64,000 nucleotides of DNA from Motacilla alba alba (Eukaryota > Chordata > Aves > Passeriformes > Motacillidae), in assembly GCF_015832195.1 (NCBI RefSeq), contig NC_052018.1, forward strand, positions 27,122,115-27,186,114, in the 5' to 3' direction. A model generated the notes under the pieces. It worked only from the letters and a program-made list of their open reading frames with translations. It had not been told where the DNA came from and did no database searches. Below are positions 1 to 14,337 of the stretch, in pieces. Both the position numbers and the translations under genes were made by a program. Every line of letters starts with the position of its first letter. Positions within the stretch are counted from its first letter, which is position 1.

Positions 1-799
1 AAGACTCTTGTTTCTCAGAATGAAAAAAAAAAATACTAACAAGTCACAGCCATCTTTATTTGGGACATAGGTACTGGTAAATATTTTAGCATCATAGAGA
101 CCAGGAAGAAACAGTGATTTTAAACTAAAAATCCCAAAAAAAAGCATAAAGGTTTAAATTCCCTCAGTATAGTCAGCAACTTAAAATGGTGTCAAGAACT
201 CATATAATGTAGAAAATTGAAAGAACTCTGCTTTTGATTCGCTGCTCTGCAGTCAGGTCACTATGTAGGTGCATAGTCTATTTGAATTCCAATGGAAAAA
301 CATAAAACTGCCTCCACATCAGTGCTGGAGCAGATTGTTCTCACTGGCTTGAGTGTGTATACTATTTGAGACTAGCTTTTTCCATTGACTAGTGGCAAGT
401 GCCACTGAGCCCAAAGATTCAAAAACAACTCCAGTGTAGAGAACCAAATCCTTTCAAACTTATAGAATACATAGATGACAAACCTAACTCACTTTCTAAA
501 GACACAGTTATTTACCTTAACCTTTCAATAAAAAAGTCTTGTTTGAGCAAAAACAACCTCACCTACTTTTATTTATGCATGGAAAAATTTTCCAGTAGCT
601 ACCCTAATTTTGTTTTTGAAAACATAATTGTGAAATCATAAGCCAGAAAATATGCCCTTTTGGTAAAAAAAATATTGATATCCTAGGCTGCATTAAGAGA
701 AGCTTTGCCATCATGTCAAGGGATATGATCTTTACCCTCTGCTTAGAAGGTGAAGCCAAATTCTGAGTGCTCTTCTGGGCTCCCCAGTGTAAGAGAGAA

Positions 800-1160
800 A
801 TGGACCTACTGGAGAGAATGCAGTAAAGGGCCACAAAGATGATAAAGGCACCAGACCATCCCTCCTATGAGAAAAATCTAAGAGACCTGCAGCTGTACAG
901 CCTGGAAAAGAGAAGACTCAGAAGCAAATCTCGTCAATGTCTACAAATACCTTTACGGAGGACATGAAGGGGACAGACCCAGTCTCTTTCAGCACTGCCC
1001 AGTGACAGTACCAGAGGCAATGGGCACAATCTGTGCACAGGTGGTTCTGCTTGAACATCGAAAAACACTTTTTCACTGTGAGAGTGATTCAACACTGGCA
1101 CAGTTTACCAAAGATGTTGTGGAGTTTCCATCCATGGAGATACTCCAAACACATGTTTGT
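800..1160 (+). mobile_element. CR1 LINE fragment, sense
   Basis: The sequence contains the CR1 3' block 'gggccacaaagatgat', followed by a block like 'ctgtacagcctggaaaagag' and 'tgcccagtgacagtaccaga', in the order found in CR1 on the sense strand. It is diverged and truncated at both ends. Confidence 0.8.
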
Positions 1161-1379
1161 TCTGGTTCTGACAACCAGTTCTACGTGACACTGCTCGGAA
1201 CAGGGCCATTGGACAAGATAACCTGCAGAAGTCCCTTTCAAACTAAGCCATCCTGTGACTCTGTGAAACCACTACAGAGAAAAAGCTGTGTTCTGTATAG
1301 CAAAAATTACAACCCCAGTCTACAAGAAATAATACAACTACTTTAGCTATTATAATAAAATAAATCAAAAAAAGTCTCA

Positions 1380-1420
1380 CAAACAAACCCAAACAAAACC
1401 CCCAACAAACCAAACAATTC
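1380..1420 (+). repeat. A/C-rich simple tract
   Basis: About 40 bases of A and C only, with caaac, cccaa and ccccc units. Confidence 0.85.
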
Positions 1421-4400
1421 AGTGCCACTATGTCAATCAAGTAATGGGTAAAATACAAGTGCTACCATTTAAAATTTAACCCAGGGAGGTAAATGTACTG
1501 TATGAAGATGAAATTTTATTTCTTGAAGGCTCTATGTTTTGAGAGGCTATCATTCAGTGTCTTAATCAGCATGAATTCATGCAATCCCCATTTTGAGGCA
1601 TTTTTTTCTTAGATGATGTACAAGAAAAAGAGATTCAAACCAATACAGCACTGATGTCATTCATGTTTGTTATGCAGATATGATAGGCTGAATACCAGTT
1701 TAATGTCTGAAACTGACTCTACCAGGATTAATACTGAGTACACAGCTTCACTTGAAACTTAGGCCAAAACAAAAAGTTGTTGAAATTAGTTTCTTTAATG
1801 AAAATAGATACATTCAATAGTAGATTAGAAGCAGACAAATAAAGACTAAAAACCAGAAGGTATTTCAGTTGGTTAAGTGAGCTTCTCTATAAGCTAATCA
1901 TAAAAAGAACAAAAATTATAGGATTATCATTTGAATGCTTAGCTTTACGAAGAAATGTTACTGAGGGCAATAACCAAATGATCATGGGTTTTTTTCAGTA
2001 ATTTAATGCATGAAAAAGAATTAATACCAAGCTGCTTACTTTATATGCACACTAGAAATTCTTGGAAAATATTGTAAAGCTTTTTTAAAGAGCAACTCAA
2101 AAAGCTCAGGATTCTGTAAAAGACAGTATGTACTCAAAGTACCTTACAGGTACAGCACTGAAAGCATATTACAAACATGATCAGCAACAAAATTGATCAT
2201 GGGATAGATTATCAGAAGTCTCATTCCTTTTATTGTCTTTTATGAAGATGAAAGATTTATAGTAAAAACTGTCTATCTCTTTGTGGATGTTATGCCCCCA
2301 GTGCCTTGTAGAATATTTTCTTTCTTTGGTTTTGTCTTACAATTTCTTTCCTTTTGTTTCAGTTGCAGTAAGAAGGAAAATAGAGACTATCTGTAGCAAC
2401 ATTATGGATGTTAAACAGCTTTGAATTGATATCCACATAGACTGGTAGCTGTCTGATTATTTTATAGAAAATAGACAAAGTTAAAACAATTTTGATGAGG
2501 CTTAATTCAAGTTCTCCCCAAGTAGTAATCTGAGAGAATTATTTTTACATTTGTCACTAGATTTAAGTCTGGTTTTAATCTCATCAGAGAATAATTTAAG
2601 ACAATATCTGAACAAATAGCAAGTTGAAAATAGCTATTACATACCTAGGGAGAGACTCAACCATTGAGACACTTGAAAAGACTGAAAAACATTTAAAAAT
2701 AATTAAGAATAAAAAACGAGGCCTGTTGAAAATAGGTAGCAGTTATTAGCTATCCATTCCATACAAGTAAAATATTAACCTTAAAAATATAATAAATCCA
2801 AGTTCTGCCTGTTAGAAAGGAAAAGAAAAAACAGGTAAGAACCATAGCAACTGAAAGGGCAGGCTAGCAGTAAACCACTGATTTATTTCTGTATGTAAAA
2901 TAATCCTGATAGAAAAGATTATCTTACTATAAAGGTCTTATACTATACGTAAGTAAATTTATCTCTAAAGATTAGACCATCAAATAGGAAACTTTTTATA
3001 GTCACATTTACAATGCAAGGCTTGTTGACTATGCCCTGCTAAGTGAATGGAAAAGTAAGCACTGACTTGTACAGAAGCAGGATTAAGCTGTAGTCCTTGA
3101 GGCAATATGTACCATTTCTGTGGGGATAATTCAAGTGGCACATTATTATAGCAGGGGGAAAACAAATTCTTCACTGAGCTTTGCTGTAGGCCTGTGTGGT
3201 TCATTTAAATGTAGCTCAACTCCGGCTTTTATAATATATGTTCCAAAAGTAAAGTAGGGCATCGGTTCAGAGTGAAGCTAAAATGTTTGTCATGTGAATT
3301 GTAAACAACAAGCAGCAAGAAGAAAAATATAATGGAAGCAAAATCACACATCTCCACACTCAAGTCTTGCCACAAAAATTTAGTTTAAGCAGAAAAATCA
3401 CTCACTTTAAACAATGGAGACTATCTAATAGAAACAGCACATATTAATACTGTCAGTGTGACAGATGGTTCTGCAGTACATAATAAAGTAAAAGACATTC
3501 TGACGAGAAAGAAGATGTATCTGATAATTTGCAAATCAGAATCCTGGCAGCACAGCAAGGGGAAGACAACTGAGTGCACTTTATGTTGGTGCATCTTTAA
3601 TGCTTCACATTTCAAAACAATAAAGGAATGGAGGTGAATACAAGTACATGGAGAACTGAAAGGGGAAACAAAAAACATGTTTATCTGCTGTGAACAGTAT
3701 ACACTGTAGCAGATTGTGGTTTGCAAAAATAATTTTACATTTCTAAATAGCTCCATATTATCTGTATGTCGGTATAGGTACACATTGAAAATATTCTAAT
3801 GAGTAACTTTATTCTAAAAAAAAATATTTAAAGTTAATCCATTTAAAAAGTCAAAGGTTCCAAGTTAGAAACAAGTAAATTTAAAACATGCTTAATGGCA
3901 AGAATTTCTGTGTCTAACAAAAATTGTTTTAACTTACAATGTATACAGAGATGCTCAAGATTTTCTCCAAAGTGTTTTTTCTAAAGGAAATCTCTTCCCT
4001 CAAAATACCAGATAGACTTGAATTATATTTTCAGATATCTAGAAAAGGTTACAGTTAATATATATTTTTACTACATACTATATATCCAGTATATATCTTC
4101 CTTCTCCAGTGACAAATTTCAGGGTTTATTTCATCAAAATATGCATTAGCCAGTGAGATGTTTGAAGAAAAAAAAATGCTATATACAAAAAATTTTGTCT
4201 GTGACATATTTCCTGAAGTTATCAATTTGTACTAATGTTTAGTAAATTTAATGGAACTCTATTTAAGACAATTCTTTATAGACTAATAACCAAGACAGTG
4301 ATACTGAGACATTGTTTTCAAGAGAAACAGGCAATAATGACTAATATTTTCTTAGCATTTTTGACAACATCTATATTGTTTTTTCTGTAGACCTACACAG

Positions 4401-5190
4401 ATATTTTGTTATGAACATCTGCGATGAACATGGATGATGAAAAATGGTCAGATCAATGAATTTGGCTTTTATCCCGAAAAAAAAAAGAGGACAAAAGGAT
4501 CAGAGAAGTTCAATGAAGTTTCTAAAATTTCTTTTTTAAATTGTGTGCGTATATACATGTATTAAAAATAATAAATCACTGCTGGCATTTGTACAGCAAT
4601 GCAGAGGTAAAAAAATGCATAACTTCAGAAGAAGACAGAAACAGCTGCTACTGAGTTTCTGAATGGTGTGTACAGCTCTCAGAAAGATTTATGTTGACAT
4701 CTGAGACTGCGAATTTCTATTAGAGTCAGACATAGGGACACAACTCTCATTTACTCTCCATAAAAATGTATGAGTCCTGCTAAAGGCATTTCATGTATCA
4801 TAAGGATATGGGATAAAAGTGCTCTGAGAATTACTGCTCACTTGACCATTTTATGATTACAAACTAATGGCAATTGTTAGGCTGTAAACTTGTAGTTACA
4901 TTAAGTAATTTATAAGCTGAACATTATGAAGTGCTGCTCTATCAAGCCTGACAAAAAGGTAGAGATGGTGTATCTCTACCCTTTGCAAAATATCCAAGTG
5001 AAGATTTCAAGGAACCTGTGCATGAAGTTATTAAGTTAAGCCTCTAGGATCCAGGTCTGTATGCACATATAGACACCAGAGGTGACACAAGGATTTTTTT
5101 GCGCAGACAAATACTTTCGTTGCGAGCATCTTCAGAAACACAGAGAAAAATGGATGGCGCTACAGTGTGTAATATAATATTATATAGAAA

Positions 5191-6239
5191 TGTATTGGGT
5201 TTCTATGGACAGATTTTGCTAACCATGAAGGTTACAGGGTTGGCTTCTGGGATTAGCTGTCAGAATCTTCCTCCATGACTAGAAGAATCAATCCCAGGCA
5301 GCTCCAAGACTGCTGTTGGCCAAGGCTGGCCAATTAGAAGTGATGGTAATGCCTCTGTGAGAACATATTTAATAGGGAAATGAAGTTATTGCTCGGCTGT
5401 TATTGCAGCCAGAGAAGAGTGAGGTGAGAACATGGGAGAGGAACAGCTCTGCAGACTCCAAGATCAGTGCAGAATGAGGGGAAGGAGGCGGTCCAGGTGC
5501 CAGAGCTGAGATTCCCCTGCAGCTCCTGGTGCAGCCCATGGTGAGGCAGCTGTGCCCCTGCAGCCCATGGAGGGCCAGGTGAATGCAGAGATCCACCTGC
5601 AGCCCGGGGAGAAGACCCATACCAGAGCAGGTGGATGCCTGAGAGGAGGCTGTGACCCTGTGAGAAGCCCATGCTGGAACAGGGTCTTGGCAGGGATCTG
5701 CAGACCTGTGAAGAGAGGAGCCCACACTGGAGTTGACTGTCCCTGAAGAACTGCACCCTATAGAAGAGTGACCCACATTGCATCAGTTTGTGGAGAACTG
5801 TTGCCCATGAGATGGACTCACATTGGAGAAGTTAATGAAGAGCTGTCCCATGGGAAGGACCCAGTACTGGAGCAGGGGAAGAACTCCTCTCCCTGGTCAG
5901 CATCAGAAACAACCTGACCATACCCTTCATTCCCTGTCTCCTGGCACCACCAAGGAAGATGGTTGAGCTGAGAAGGAGAAAGAGGTGCAGAGAAGGTGAT
6001 TTTAAGGTTTTATGTTACTTCTCATTATCCTGCTCTGATTTTGTTGGCAATAAATCCAATTAATATCTCTAATTTGAGTCTGGTTTGCCCATAATGGTAT
6101 TGGGTGAGTGATCTCTCCCAGTCCTTATCTCAATCTGTGAACCCTTGGTTATATTTTCTCTCCCCTGTCCATTTTTGGAGGGGAGTGATAGAGAGGCTTT
6201 GGTGGGTATCTGGCATCCAGCCAGAGTCAACCCACTACA
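5191..6239 (+). mobile_element. Solo LTR of an avian endogenous retrovirus, with target duplication
   Basis: The element begins TGTATTGGG and ends CCCACTACA, giving the retroviral TG...CA termini. It is flanked by the identical 5-bp sequence agaaa at 5186-5190 and 6240-6244, as expected for an integration. Inside are repeated degenerate units built around 'gcagcccatgg' and 'acccacactggagcag' (about 5520-5870), then an AATAAA signal in 'ggcaataaatccaatt' near 6050 and a conserved 3' part with 'gtctggtttgcccataatggta' split around 6080. I recognise this layout from abundant bird LTRs and see no internal retroviral genes beside it, so it is a solo LTR. A 5-bp duplication fits the class III (ERVL-like) group, but the assignment is tentative. 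Short ORFs of up to 135 codons inside it are incidental. Confidence 0.85.
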
Positions 6240-6534
6240 AGAAAGTACACACTAACTAGATTTAAGTGACTACGTTTTGAAGATAGTCTAGTGAGACAAG
6301 TGACATAAAGATACAATGAAAAGACAATTTAAAGCAAGAGCCTGCCAATTCCATTTGACAGCACGTAGAAGTTGGTGGAACTATCTAAATTTAATTAATT
6401 TCTTCAAGTTATGTATTTTCATGAGTTATGAGACTTTTCAGAGCTAGGAATTAATACTCTGGGAAGTCAAAAATGCAGTAAAAATGGCTAAATACAGTCA
6501 GGTTTAAAACTTTGCTGGAGTTTGTATAGACAGC

Positions 6535-7065
6535 TGCTGGTTTGGCTTTGTTAATTTACTTGCTAGTGGCTGTTATGGTGCTACGTTTTTGATTATTGCT
6601 GAGCAGCTTGCATAGCCTCAGGGCCTTTTCTGTTTCTCCAACCACCCCACTGGGGCACAGGCTGAGCATGCGCAAGTAGTTGGGAGAGGACACAGCTGGG
6701 ACTGATGCCCCAAACTGACCAAAGGGACATCCTGTACCGTCTGGTGTCATGCTTAGCAATGACAACTATGGGAAGAAGAAGAGAAGGATATTTGGAGTGA
6801 TGATGTTTGTCTTCCATGTCATCATTACATGTCACTTATCCCCGCTTTCCTGGATATGGCTGAACACCCACCTGCCCACAGTAAGTGGAGAATGCATTTC
6901 TTGGTTTGCTTTGTTTGTGTGTGCAGCTTTGTTTTCCCCATTAAACAGTCTTTACCTCAAACCACAAGTTCTCACAATTCTACCTTTCTGTTTCTCTCCC
7001 CATCCCAGCCCAGGGTACTGAGAGCCACTGCATGAAGCTCAGCTGCCAGCTGGAACTAGCAGACA
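6535..7065 (+). mobile_element. Degraded avian LTR (second family)
   Basis: The order of sequence blocks matches a common bird LTR: a start like tgctggtttggctttg, then 'gagcagcttgcatagc' and 'agggccttttctgtttctcc', a promoter-like part around 6750-6790, 'ctgaacacccacctgccca', the polyadenylation-like attaaac near 6942 and 'tttacctcaaaccacaagtt'. It lies about 300 bp downstream of the solo LTR but belongs to a different family. Both ends are approximate and I could not confirm a target duplication. No retroviral coding sequence adjoins it. Confidence 0.7.
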
Positions 7066-10000
7066 GAAATTACAACAAAGAATTCTTCTCCATTTTCAAT
7101 GGACTGCTTTTGCATTTAAATTTACTGTGATGCATAGAGATATCTAAAATATACAGCAGAAAAGCTATCCTTGAAAATTTGTCCACCAGCCTTTAGTAAT
7201 TTGCACCCAGTACATGATACTATTTTTTTTCTTTTTTTTTTTTCCTAAGGAGTGAGATAAAGCCAGTCAGAATCAGTCAAAGATAAATCTAACTGGTCAG
7301 CTAACTGATTTTTTCAGTCCTCAGATTTTACACACTGGATGGTATTAGCTAGTTCCATGACTAAACGTCTGCCTATTGCTGATTACTGTTTCTAAAGAAA
7401 CAGTCTTTATCGGTAATATTTCTTCCAATCTGTGGAATAGAACTGTCATTTGTTTATCTTTTCTTTGTGGTATCTCAAATATAAAATTATCTGGATACAT
7501 TGCTTTTTTTTCAGGATTCATTAAAGCTGATGCCCGCATTCTGTATTAAGAATACAATGATCCAGAAATAATCTTACAATAAATGAAATAATCTTTCAAG
7601 ACACTGAGGCATGTCAGTCAGTGGGCAACAGCAGTAGCACACCAAAACTCAAACAAAGAGGTGAACATTTTTGCCAAAGAAATCAAACAAGAAAAAATAG
7701 AATTTAAACTCAGAAAAAGCTAACATTAGAACCAATAAAATGACACATTTCTAAAGAACTAGTTGGTCTGTGTAGAAAAGTATTTTCCCTCCTAAATGGA
7801 AAAGTTAGCTTTGCAGTCCTGTGTGACAAGTTTTAAGCTTAAATAGCAAATATTAATATATGTATTTTAACTCTTTGCACCGTGGACTTCAATAAAGAAA
7901 CCAAATTAGAGTCTATTAGAATCTAGAGCCCTAATATATGTACTTGTCATCTTGATCAACTGTACTATACTTATGCTAAAGGAATAACTTTAAGAAACTA
8001 GCTACATGAAGAAAGCATGAGTAAGTAATATCCAGAATTGCAACTCATAAGACTTAAATTCCAAATTGTGTAGGGAAGATGTTCCAAATATTAAACATAG
8101 CTTTTCATATTTCTATATAATTTAATCTCTTCAGAAACAGATATAAAATTTTGATTATAGTTCTAAATATACTTTTAAGCTTTCTGTTGTCATCAATAAA
8201 ACATCACAAGTAAGCACTTGCAAGTCAGTCCCCACTTTCCACCAGAAACAAATACACAATTCTGGGGGAGATTTAATGATGATAGGGTGAAACATAGTTC
8301 AATTAAGGGTCAGGAAAGGTATTTAAATGGGCAGTTAGGAGTTAATGAACTGGAAAATTCCACAGATAATGAGCAATTCTGAGAGAAAGATCCTCCAAAG
8401 TTATCTAATGACATGGCCTTAACAATGAAAGTGATGGTACTACATATGTGAGACTAAAAAAGATTTCAACTTAGAAATTGTGGAGAGAAAATAGAGAAAA
8501 TAAGAGAAAAAAATAGAAATCAGATTAAACTACTATGGTGGTACTTCCAAGGTATCCTTACATAGAGGAAATAAAGCAAGCTTTTAACATTGGAGATGTT
8601 CATATCATTTATATTCTTTGTGAAAAAGCTTGGGCTTAGGATACACAGCTGTGCTGAAAATCTAGAGCAAAGAAAACAGAACAATTATTCACTTGATCTA
8701 CATTAGAGGAGAAAAGACTGCTCATATACATACAAATTTGCTGAAGACCAAGCAAATCTAAGTTCTACAGTAATGCAGGAGAGAAAAACTATAAGGAGAT
8801 ATCTCTCCAATATCTCTCCAATATTTCTCAAGTTAACTGAAAAGATGGGATGTCTCTCAGTTGTAGGCTGTGACATGTATGTGTGTTTTGACCTAGACAT
8901 ACGGTTTGACTGCAGGAATATCACCCTACATTAACAGTAAGTGGATAGTCAACATTAATTTCAAACAAGGAATTATGCTATTTCAAAGATTTATGAAGAA
9001 AAATATTATTTATTCCATAATTAATAAAATGTGGGATTTGGAAGAAGTACAACTGTATAACCCAGATACAGATTAAACAGAATTACTTTATCTTCAAATA
9101 TATAAAGATAATAAAAGCAATCACTAGATTTGTGAAATAAATATGAAATATAAAGTAGAATTAAAATATATTGATTTTGTGCTTTATTTGGCTTTGAATA
9201 TGAATTTAAAATTTTAAACTTAAATTTAACATTTTAATTTCAGTCTTCCGAGGAATATCTGCTTTTATAATATTAGGGCCAGTATTTCTTCACTTTTAAT
9301 ATTAGACACTAAGCTAATCTTTCAAAATCTTTTACCTGATACAAGAAGGTAGTCAGCAAGGAAATGCAAAAGGATGAACCGAATCATTTAGTCAATGAGA
9401 AATAAATAATTATTCAAAGACAGAACCTGAGGTTAAATGCATCTGTCCCCTTCCTCATGACACCTGTTTTTCAGAAATTGAAACTAAAAGAATGAAGGTA
9501 AGCTGTAGTTTTCCTCATTGCTACTCGTATAATTTGTTCAGTGGTGCCCTGTAGTATTGTATTTGACTCAACACAATATTTGTAAGTATAAAAACTCTGG
9601 AAAAATACTCCAGGTACTTCAACAGCTTTTCTGGCCTTACAGCTTAATCCAGTGTTTCAAAGGTTTCTTTATACCCATAAATGTTATCCTTAATAACTAA
9701 TGGCTTTTTTGGCTTTTATATTCCTGCAGAAGCAAATGATTTTTATAAGAGCTTAAGTTGGAGAGGAACTGGGACTGAACTAGCTGATCTTTTTTAGTCA
9801 ACAAAACATAAGAACTAGAGTTCTCTTAGTTGACACTAAAAAATCCCTCACTTGTGGTTTAGGGCAATACTGTATCTTAGGGCAATTTATAATGAAAGGA
9901 AGTATTTAATATTTAATTTTAAAGAGATATTAACACATAAAAATATGCCTTGAGAAATGGAAAACATTTTTTTTCCGTTTCTGTCTTCTACAAATATATT

Positions 10001-12384
10001 TCGTTTTCTAGTGTTTCTCTAATACTCCATGGAGTTGGGAAGAAACTAGAGCACGAAACTGTCTATTGGACAGGCCATGAATAGAACAGCTGATACCAAG
10101 TTCTTCTGTTCAAAACCATCCTGTGTCACTATGAAATGAATTACCAGAAGACAAAGAAGGAAATCTCTTTCAGCAACCAGTTAAAGGTAAGTAATGATTA
10201 TGTACTTACTTATTGCACCATTTTCAAACTGATCAAGAACATGCACAATTAATAACACTGTTTTTAATTTTCTGCTCCCAACAAAAATGCTCCCAATAAC
10301 AATGAACATGTTGTTATTTTTTGATAAAGTTTTTAGAAATGCAGCCATCTTAATTCCACAAATATATGTAAAATGTGTATTTTTATCTAAATTTTTGAAA
10401 TATGTCACGTATCTGCTAATTTGCAGAGAAAATTAATGTTTTTATTAATCAAAGGTAAATTTTTGGTCAAGTACAGATCTATTTAAATAATTCACAAACA
10501 ACCTTATCTCAGGATACATGTTAGCATCAACACAGGAGGTAAGAACAGGCAGATACTTATTGTGGCAGATCTATGCTTAGAACCTATGTGGTTCACTTTT
10601 CTTCTGAGAGATTTATTAAATATTTGAACAAAGTACTGTGATGATTATTTGACCTGAGAAATTCATAACTGGATGTTCCTCCAAAGAGTTCTTAGTGAAT
10701 AGACTTGCTTTTTAAAAATAAAACAGTGACAAGATTTTCTTGAGCATTTGGTGATGCTATTCTTTCTACTGCTGTGACTGCTGGATACTGAAGCAGTACT
10801 TGGCTTTGTGGTTGCAGGTTTACCTATCACCATGTAAATTAAAAGGGAGAAGAGCTTAAGTGTTACTGTGAGTCCTAAAGCAATGCTGCACAGTGGTATA
10901 AAAAGATGGGGATAACAATGAACATAATTTGAACTGCACAATCTTTAAAAGTGGAAATAACTTGTGACAAGATAAAATGCAGCTGGCTAAAACTCCATAT
11001 GAATCCACATAGTACAAATGATCTCACATTAATTTTTAATAAAATTGACCATACACTTTGAAGAAAACGTGGAAATCGGCAGTGTTAAAATTTCAGCAAT
11101 ACTTCCATATTTGTATGTTTCTTTTGCTGTTTCCATTTTCTTGAAAAAATTGTTTCATAGCGTTACCAGTGATGATTCGTGCCACAGAAAATGCCATAGT
11201 GGGAGTAACAAGGCCTATTCTAGCAGGAACATTCTTACTGTACTGATGGCTACTTCACACAGAAGGGAAGTACTTAAATGTGAATGAATAAACATCAAAG
11301 ACTAATAACACAGCAGGACTTGTTCTTTACACCACCTTGTGTAGTTAAAAACCGCTATTTCCTCATGCTAATCATTTAATTCCATCTGTTGAAATCCTGC
11401 CAGCCACATGTCTAACATAATGACAGAATTTGTACTTCAGAGTGTCATTCACGTCTACCATGCCTATGAATTTCTTCCCATGGATAATGCTATAATTGTA
11501 TAAAATATACTGTAATACATTTCAAAATGGTAGGCAAAACATATCAATGGAGAAGCTATATCTTTTTAGGAGAAGAGACACAATATCTTAAAAAAAAAAA
11601 AAAAAGGCCTGTGCCAGCTCTGAAGACTGCAGACATTTAGAGTCAGGTGTCTCCTCCTCTCAGCTAGTAAAACTGCTCAGGCAACTCCCAAGTACTCCCA
11701 GCGCAACATATGCTGCTGCTGCAGGTGTTGCTTTGACAGCACTGTGAGCTTAGCTCTTAAAAATGTTCTTGCTCAGTTATCATTTTGTAAGATGGCCAAT
11801 TTTCTTCCTGAGGAGAAAGACAAAATGAGGGAAAGTGAGGGAAAAAAATCACATTTCCAACCAACACAACTAGGGGGATGAAGAAATCTGTGCCCTTCAA
11901 GAAGGCAGTAAGTCTGGTGAAGGAAAAGTTTCTTTTGCAAGCACGTGTCTCTCCAGCAGAGGGCTTTATTGGTGTGATTATTCTAAAATTTCTCACAGTC
12001 TCTTCAGCCATAATACGTTGGGATATTGTAAGGCAAAAAAAAGGCAGCAGTTTTGTTCTTGCTTCACATTGAAGGCTACTTCAAATAAATTTATTAAAGT
12101 CAGAATAACCTCTAATAACAAAAGTGGTCAGTGTAAATGAAGATGTTGGTTTCCTTGATAACTTTATTGTGTATGTATATGACCATGTTTACAGAGTACA
12201 CTCTTCCAGATTATCTGTACAGAATGGTACAGATAGCTGATACTCTAAAGAGCAAAATGACAGCTGCTTTGTATCCTAACCAAATATTTAAAGAGGTGAC
12301 TTACACATCAGTAAACTTTTAAACATTTTTTTTTTTTATTAAAAAAAAAAGGAGAGGGATTTTATTTTACTTGGGTAGATAGTT

Positions 12385-12606
12385 ATAGGGCAGAGGTTCA
12401 GTTTAGGTGTTAGGAAGAAATGCTTTACTCAGAGGATATTAAGATCTGGAACAGGTTACCCAGAAAAGCTGTAGATGCCCCATTCCTGGAGGAGTTCGAG
12501 GCTAGATCAGACAGGGTCCTGAGAAACCTGGTCGTGGGAGACATTTCTGCCCATGGTGGAGTTAAGGGAGTTGGGATAAGATGATCTTTAAGATCCCTTT
12601 CAACAC
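12385..12606 (+). mobile_element. CR1 LINE 3' end, sense
   Basis: The order 'ttaggaagaaatgctttact', 'tggaacaggttacccagaaa', 'tcctggaggagttcgaggc' and 'gatctttaagatccctttca' is that of the CR1 3' region. It is followed by a T-tract and a decayed 'attgattctatgttgtat' tail. Confidence 0.85.
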
Positions 12607-12834
12607 GTCTTTTTTTTTTTTTTTTTATTGATTCTATGTTGTATTGCAAAGGGAGCTAAACTGAGAAAATTTCTTTATGAAGTTTATGTTTGCTTCTTGT
12701 AAACTTTGCTTAAAATTTCAAAATGAAAGTATGTTTTCTTTCAGATGTCTATGAGTTTGGATGGAACTCATCTCTTCTCCTCCCTAAATATCTGTATACT
12801 CAGGCTCTGCTAGAAGGAAAAATTTGTCCCCCAA

Positions 12835-13276
12835 AGTTCAATAATGGGTCCAGTAATGTTTAGTTTATTCATCAATGACTTGGATGAAGGAGCTGAGACC
12901 TCCTCAGCAAGTTCACTAATAACACAAAGCTGGGAGGAGTGTCTGACACCCCAGAGGGCTGTGCAGACCTTCAAAAGGACCTTGACAAGCTGGAGAGATG
13001 GGCAAAGAAATATCTGAAACTCAACAGAGGCAAATGCAGGGTCCTGCAACTGGGCAGCTCCACACAAAAAAGGAGCAAACTCTTTTGTTGTGCGATGACT
13101 GAACACTGGAATAAATTGCCCAGAGGGGTTATGAAGTTTCTCTCTTTAGATATATTCAAGAACCATCTGGGCACAATGTTGTGCCTTGTGCTCTAGGATG
13201 ACACTGCTTGAGCAGTAAGGTTGGACCACATGATCCTGTGTGACCCCCTCCAACCTGAACAATTCTGTGATTCACA
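12835..13276 (+). mobile_element. CR1 LINE, sense, with internal deletion
   Basis: The first part (to about 13080) matches the end of the CR1 reverse transcriptase region, including 'catcaatgacttggatgaag' and 'aaggaccttgacaagctgga'. The second part jumps to the 3' end ('gaacactggaataaattgcc' and a terminal 'aacaattctgtgattca'), so the middle is missing. Short ORFs here are remnants. Confidence 0.88.
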
Positions 13277-14337
13277 GCCTGACTTCCATTTTAACCCCCA
13301 CAGTAATAACAGAGGAGGAGATAGGCAGGAAGAGGTAGAAGCTTTGACAATATCTCAACAACTATTCCTGAGTCAGGGAGGTGAAAAGATGAAGGCCACA
13401 CCTAAAAAAGGATTAGTTCACTGTAGGACTCAGGATGCTTCCCTGTGTGAGCAGAAAATGGATCTGAATCATAACAATTTATATTAGCATCATCCCAATA
13501 TATTTTTCCTTTTTTGTGCTAGCTTCCAAACTCAGACCATGGCTGTGAGATGTATTTCCTGTAGCATTTTCTTACTATTTTTACAAGTTTGGATTAATCG
13601 CAAGCTTTTGTTTTGCAAAACTGTGTGTATCACATAAGTCTCAATAGATTGATGATGCTACATTTTAAACAGACTGCTATATTGTACTTCCCATAGTTTT
13701 ATTAATTGCTGTGCTTTCGCTTTCAGTTCATGTTGTTTCTGAACAAGTTCAAGGCTCAGAGTGTGGCCTATGTTTAATAACTTCAAAGGTCTGCCTCTAG
13801 AAAATTCAGTGAGTAAAGGATCTAAGTTAATAAGATGTATAAATAGTAAATGATAGGGTAATGCATGAGGAAACTGTTGAGTGCAGAATAGATCTAATCA
13901 TGGAGATACTAAATGCTTTCAGAGAAGGACCCAATATTCAATAATGCTTATCTTTGCTGAAATTCAGTCTTTGATATCTTTTACAATAATATGATCGATC
14001 AGTGCTTGTAAGCCCTCAAGAAGTCTATTGAAGTGGCTTTGTCCTCTTGATTGGTGCTTTTTTCCTTTGGCTATTCAGTATATTGTGTGAAGGATATAAA
14101 GTCAAACTAACAGGAACTTCTGAAAGAAATACAAGGATTTACTTTGCTTGGTGGAAACATCAATTCAAACTGGAACCAAAGATGAACGAAAATTAGAACA
14201 GAAATTCACAAACTTTAACATTAATTTAAAAAAATGAAAGATTTAATGTGTGTCATGGACATTGTGGCAATTTTAAATGATAACAGTAATGGTGTCAAAT
14301 ACTTAACATTAAACATCCTCTTTCTTACCACATATAT

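Noticed and set aside
1002..1346. Plus-strand ORF of 114 codons
   Set aside because: The first half is CR1 sequence and the rest runs into an AT-rich tail; no protein family is recognisable.
4960..4982. Small perfect hairpin (ggtagagat ... atctctacc)
   Set aside because: A 9-bp stem with a 5-base loop is common by chance in 64 kb; there is no terminator or RNA-gene context in this genome.
5369..5783. Two overlapping minus-strand ORFs of 127 and 135 codons
   Set aside because: They run antisense through the degenerate internal repeats of the solo LTR, and overlap each other in different frames.
10168..10195. Plus-strand ctctttcag, 13 bases, then gtaagta: possible micro-exon
   Set aside because: The splice-like pair is good, but it is antisense to EYS with no neighbouring exon, and such pairs are expected by chance in this much sequence.
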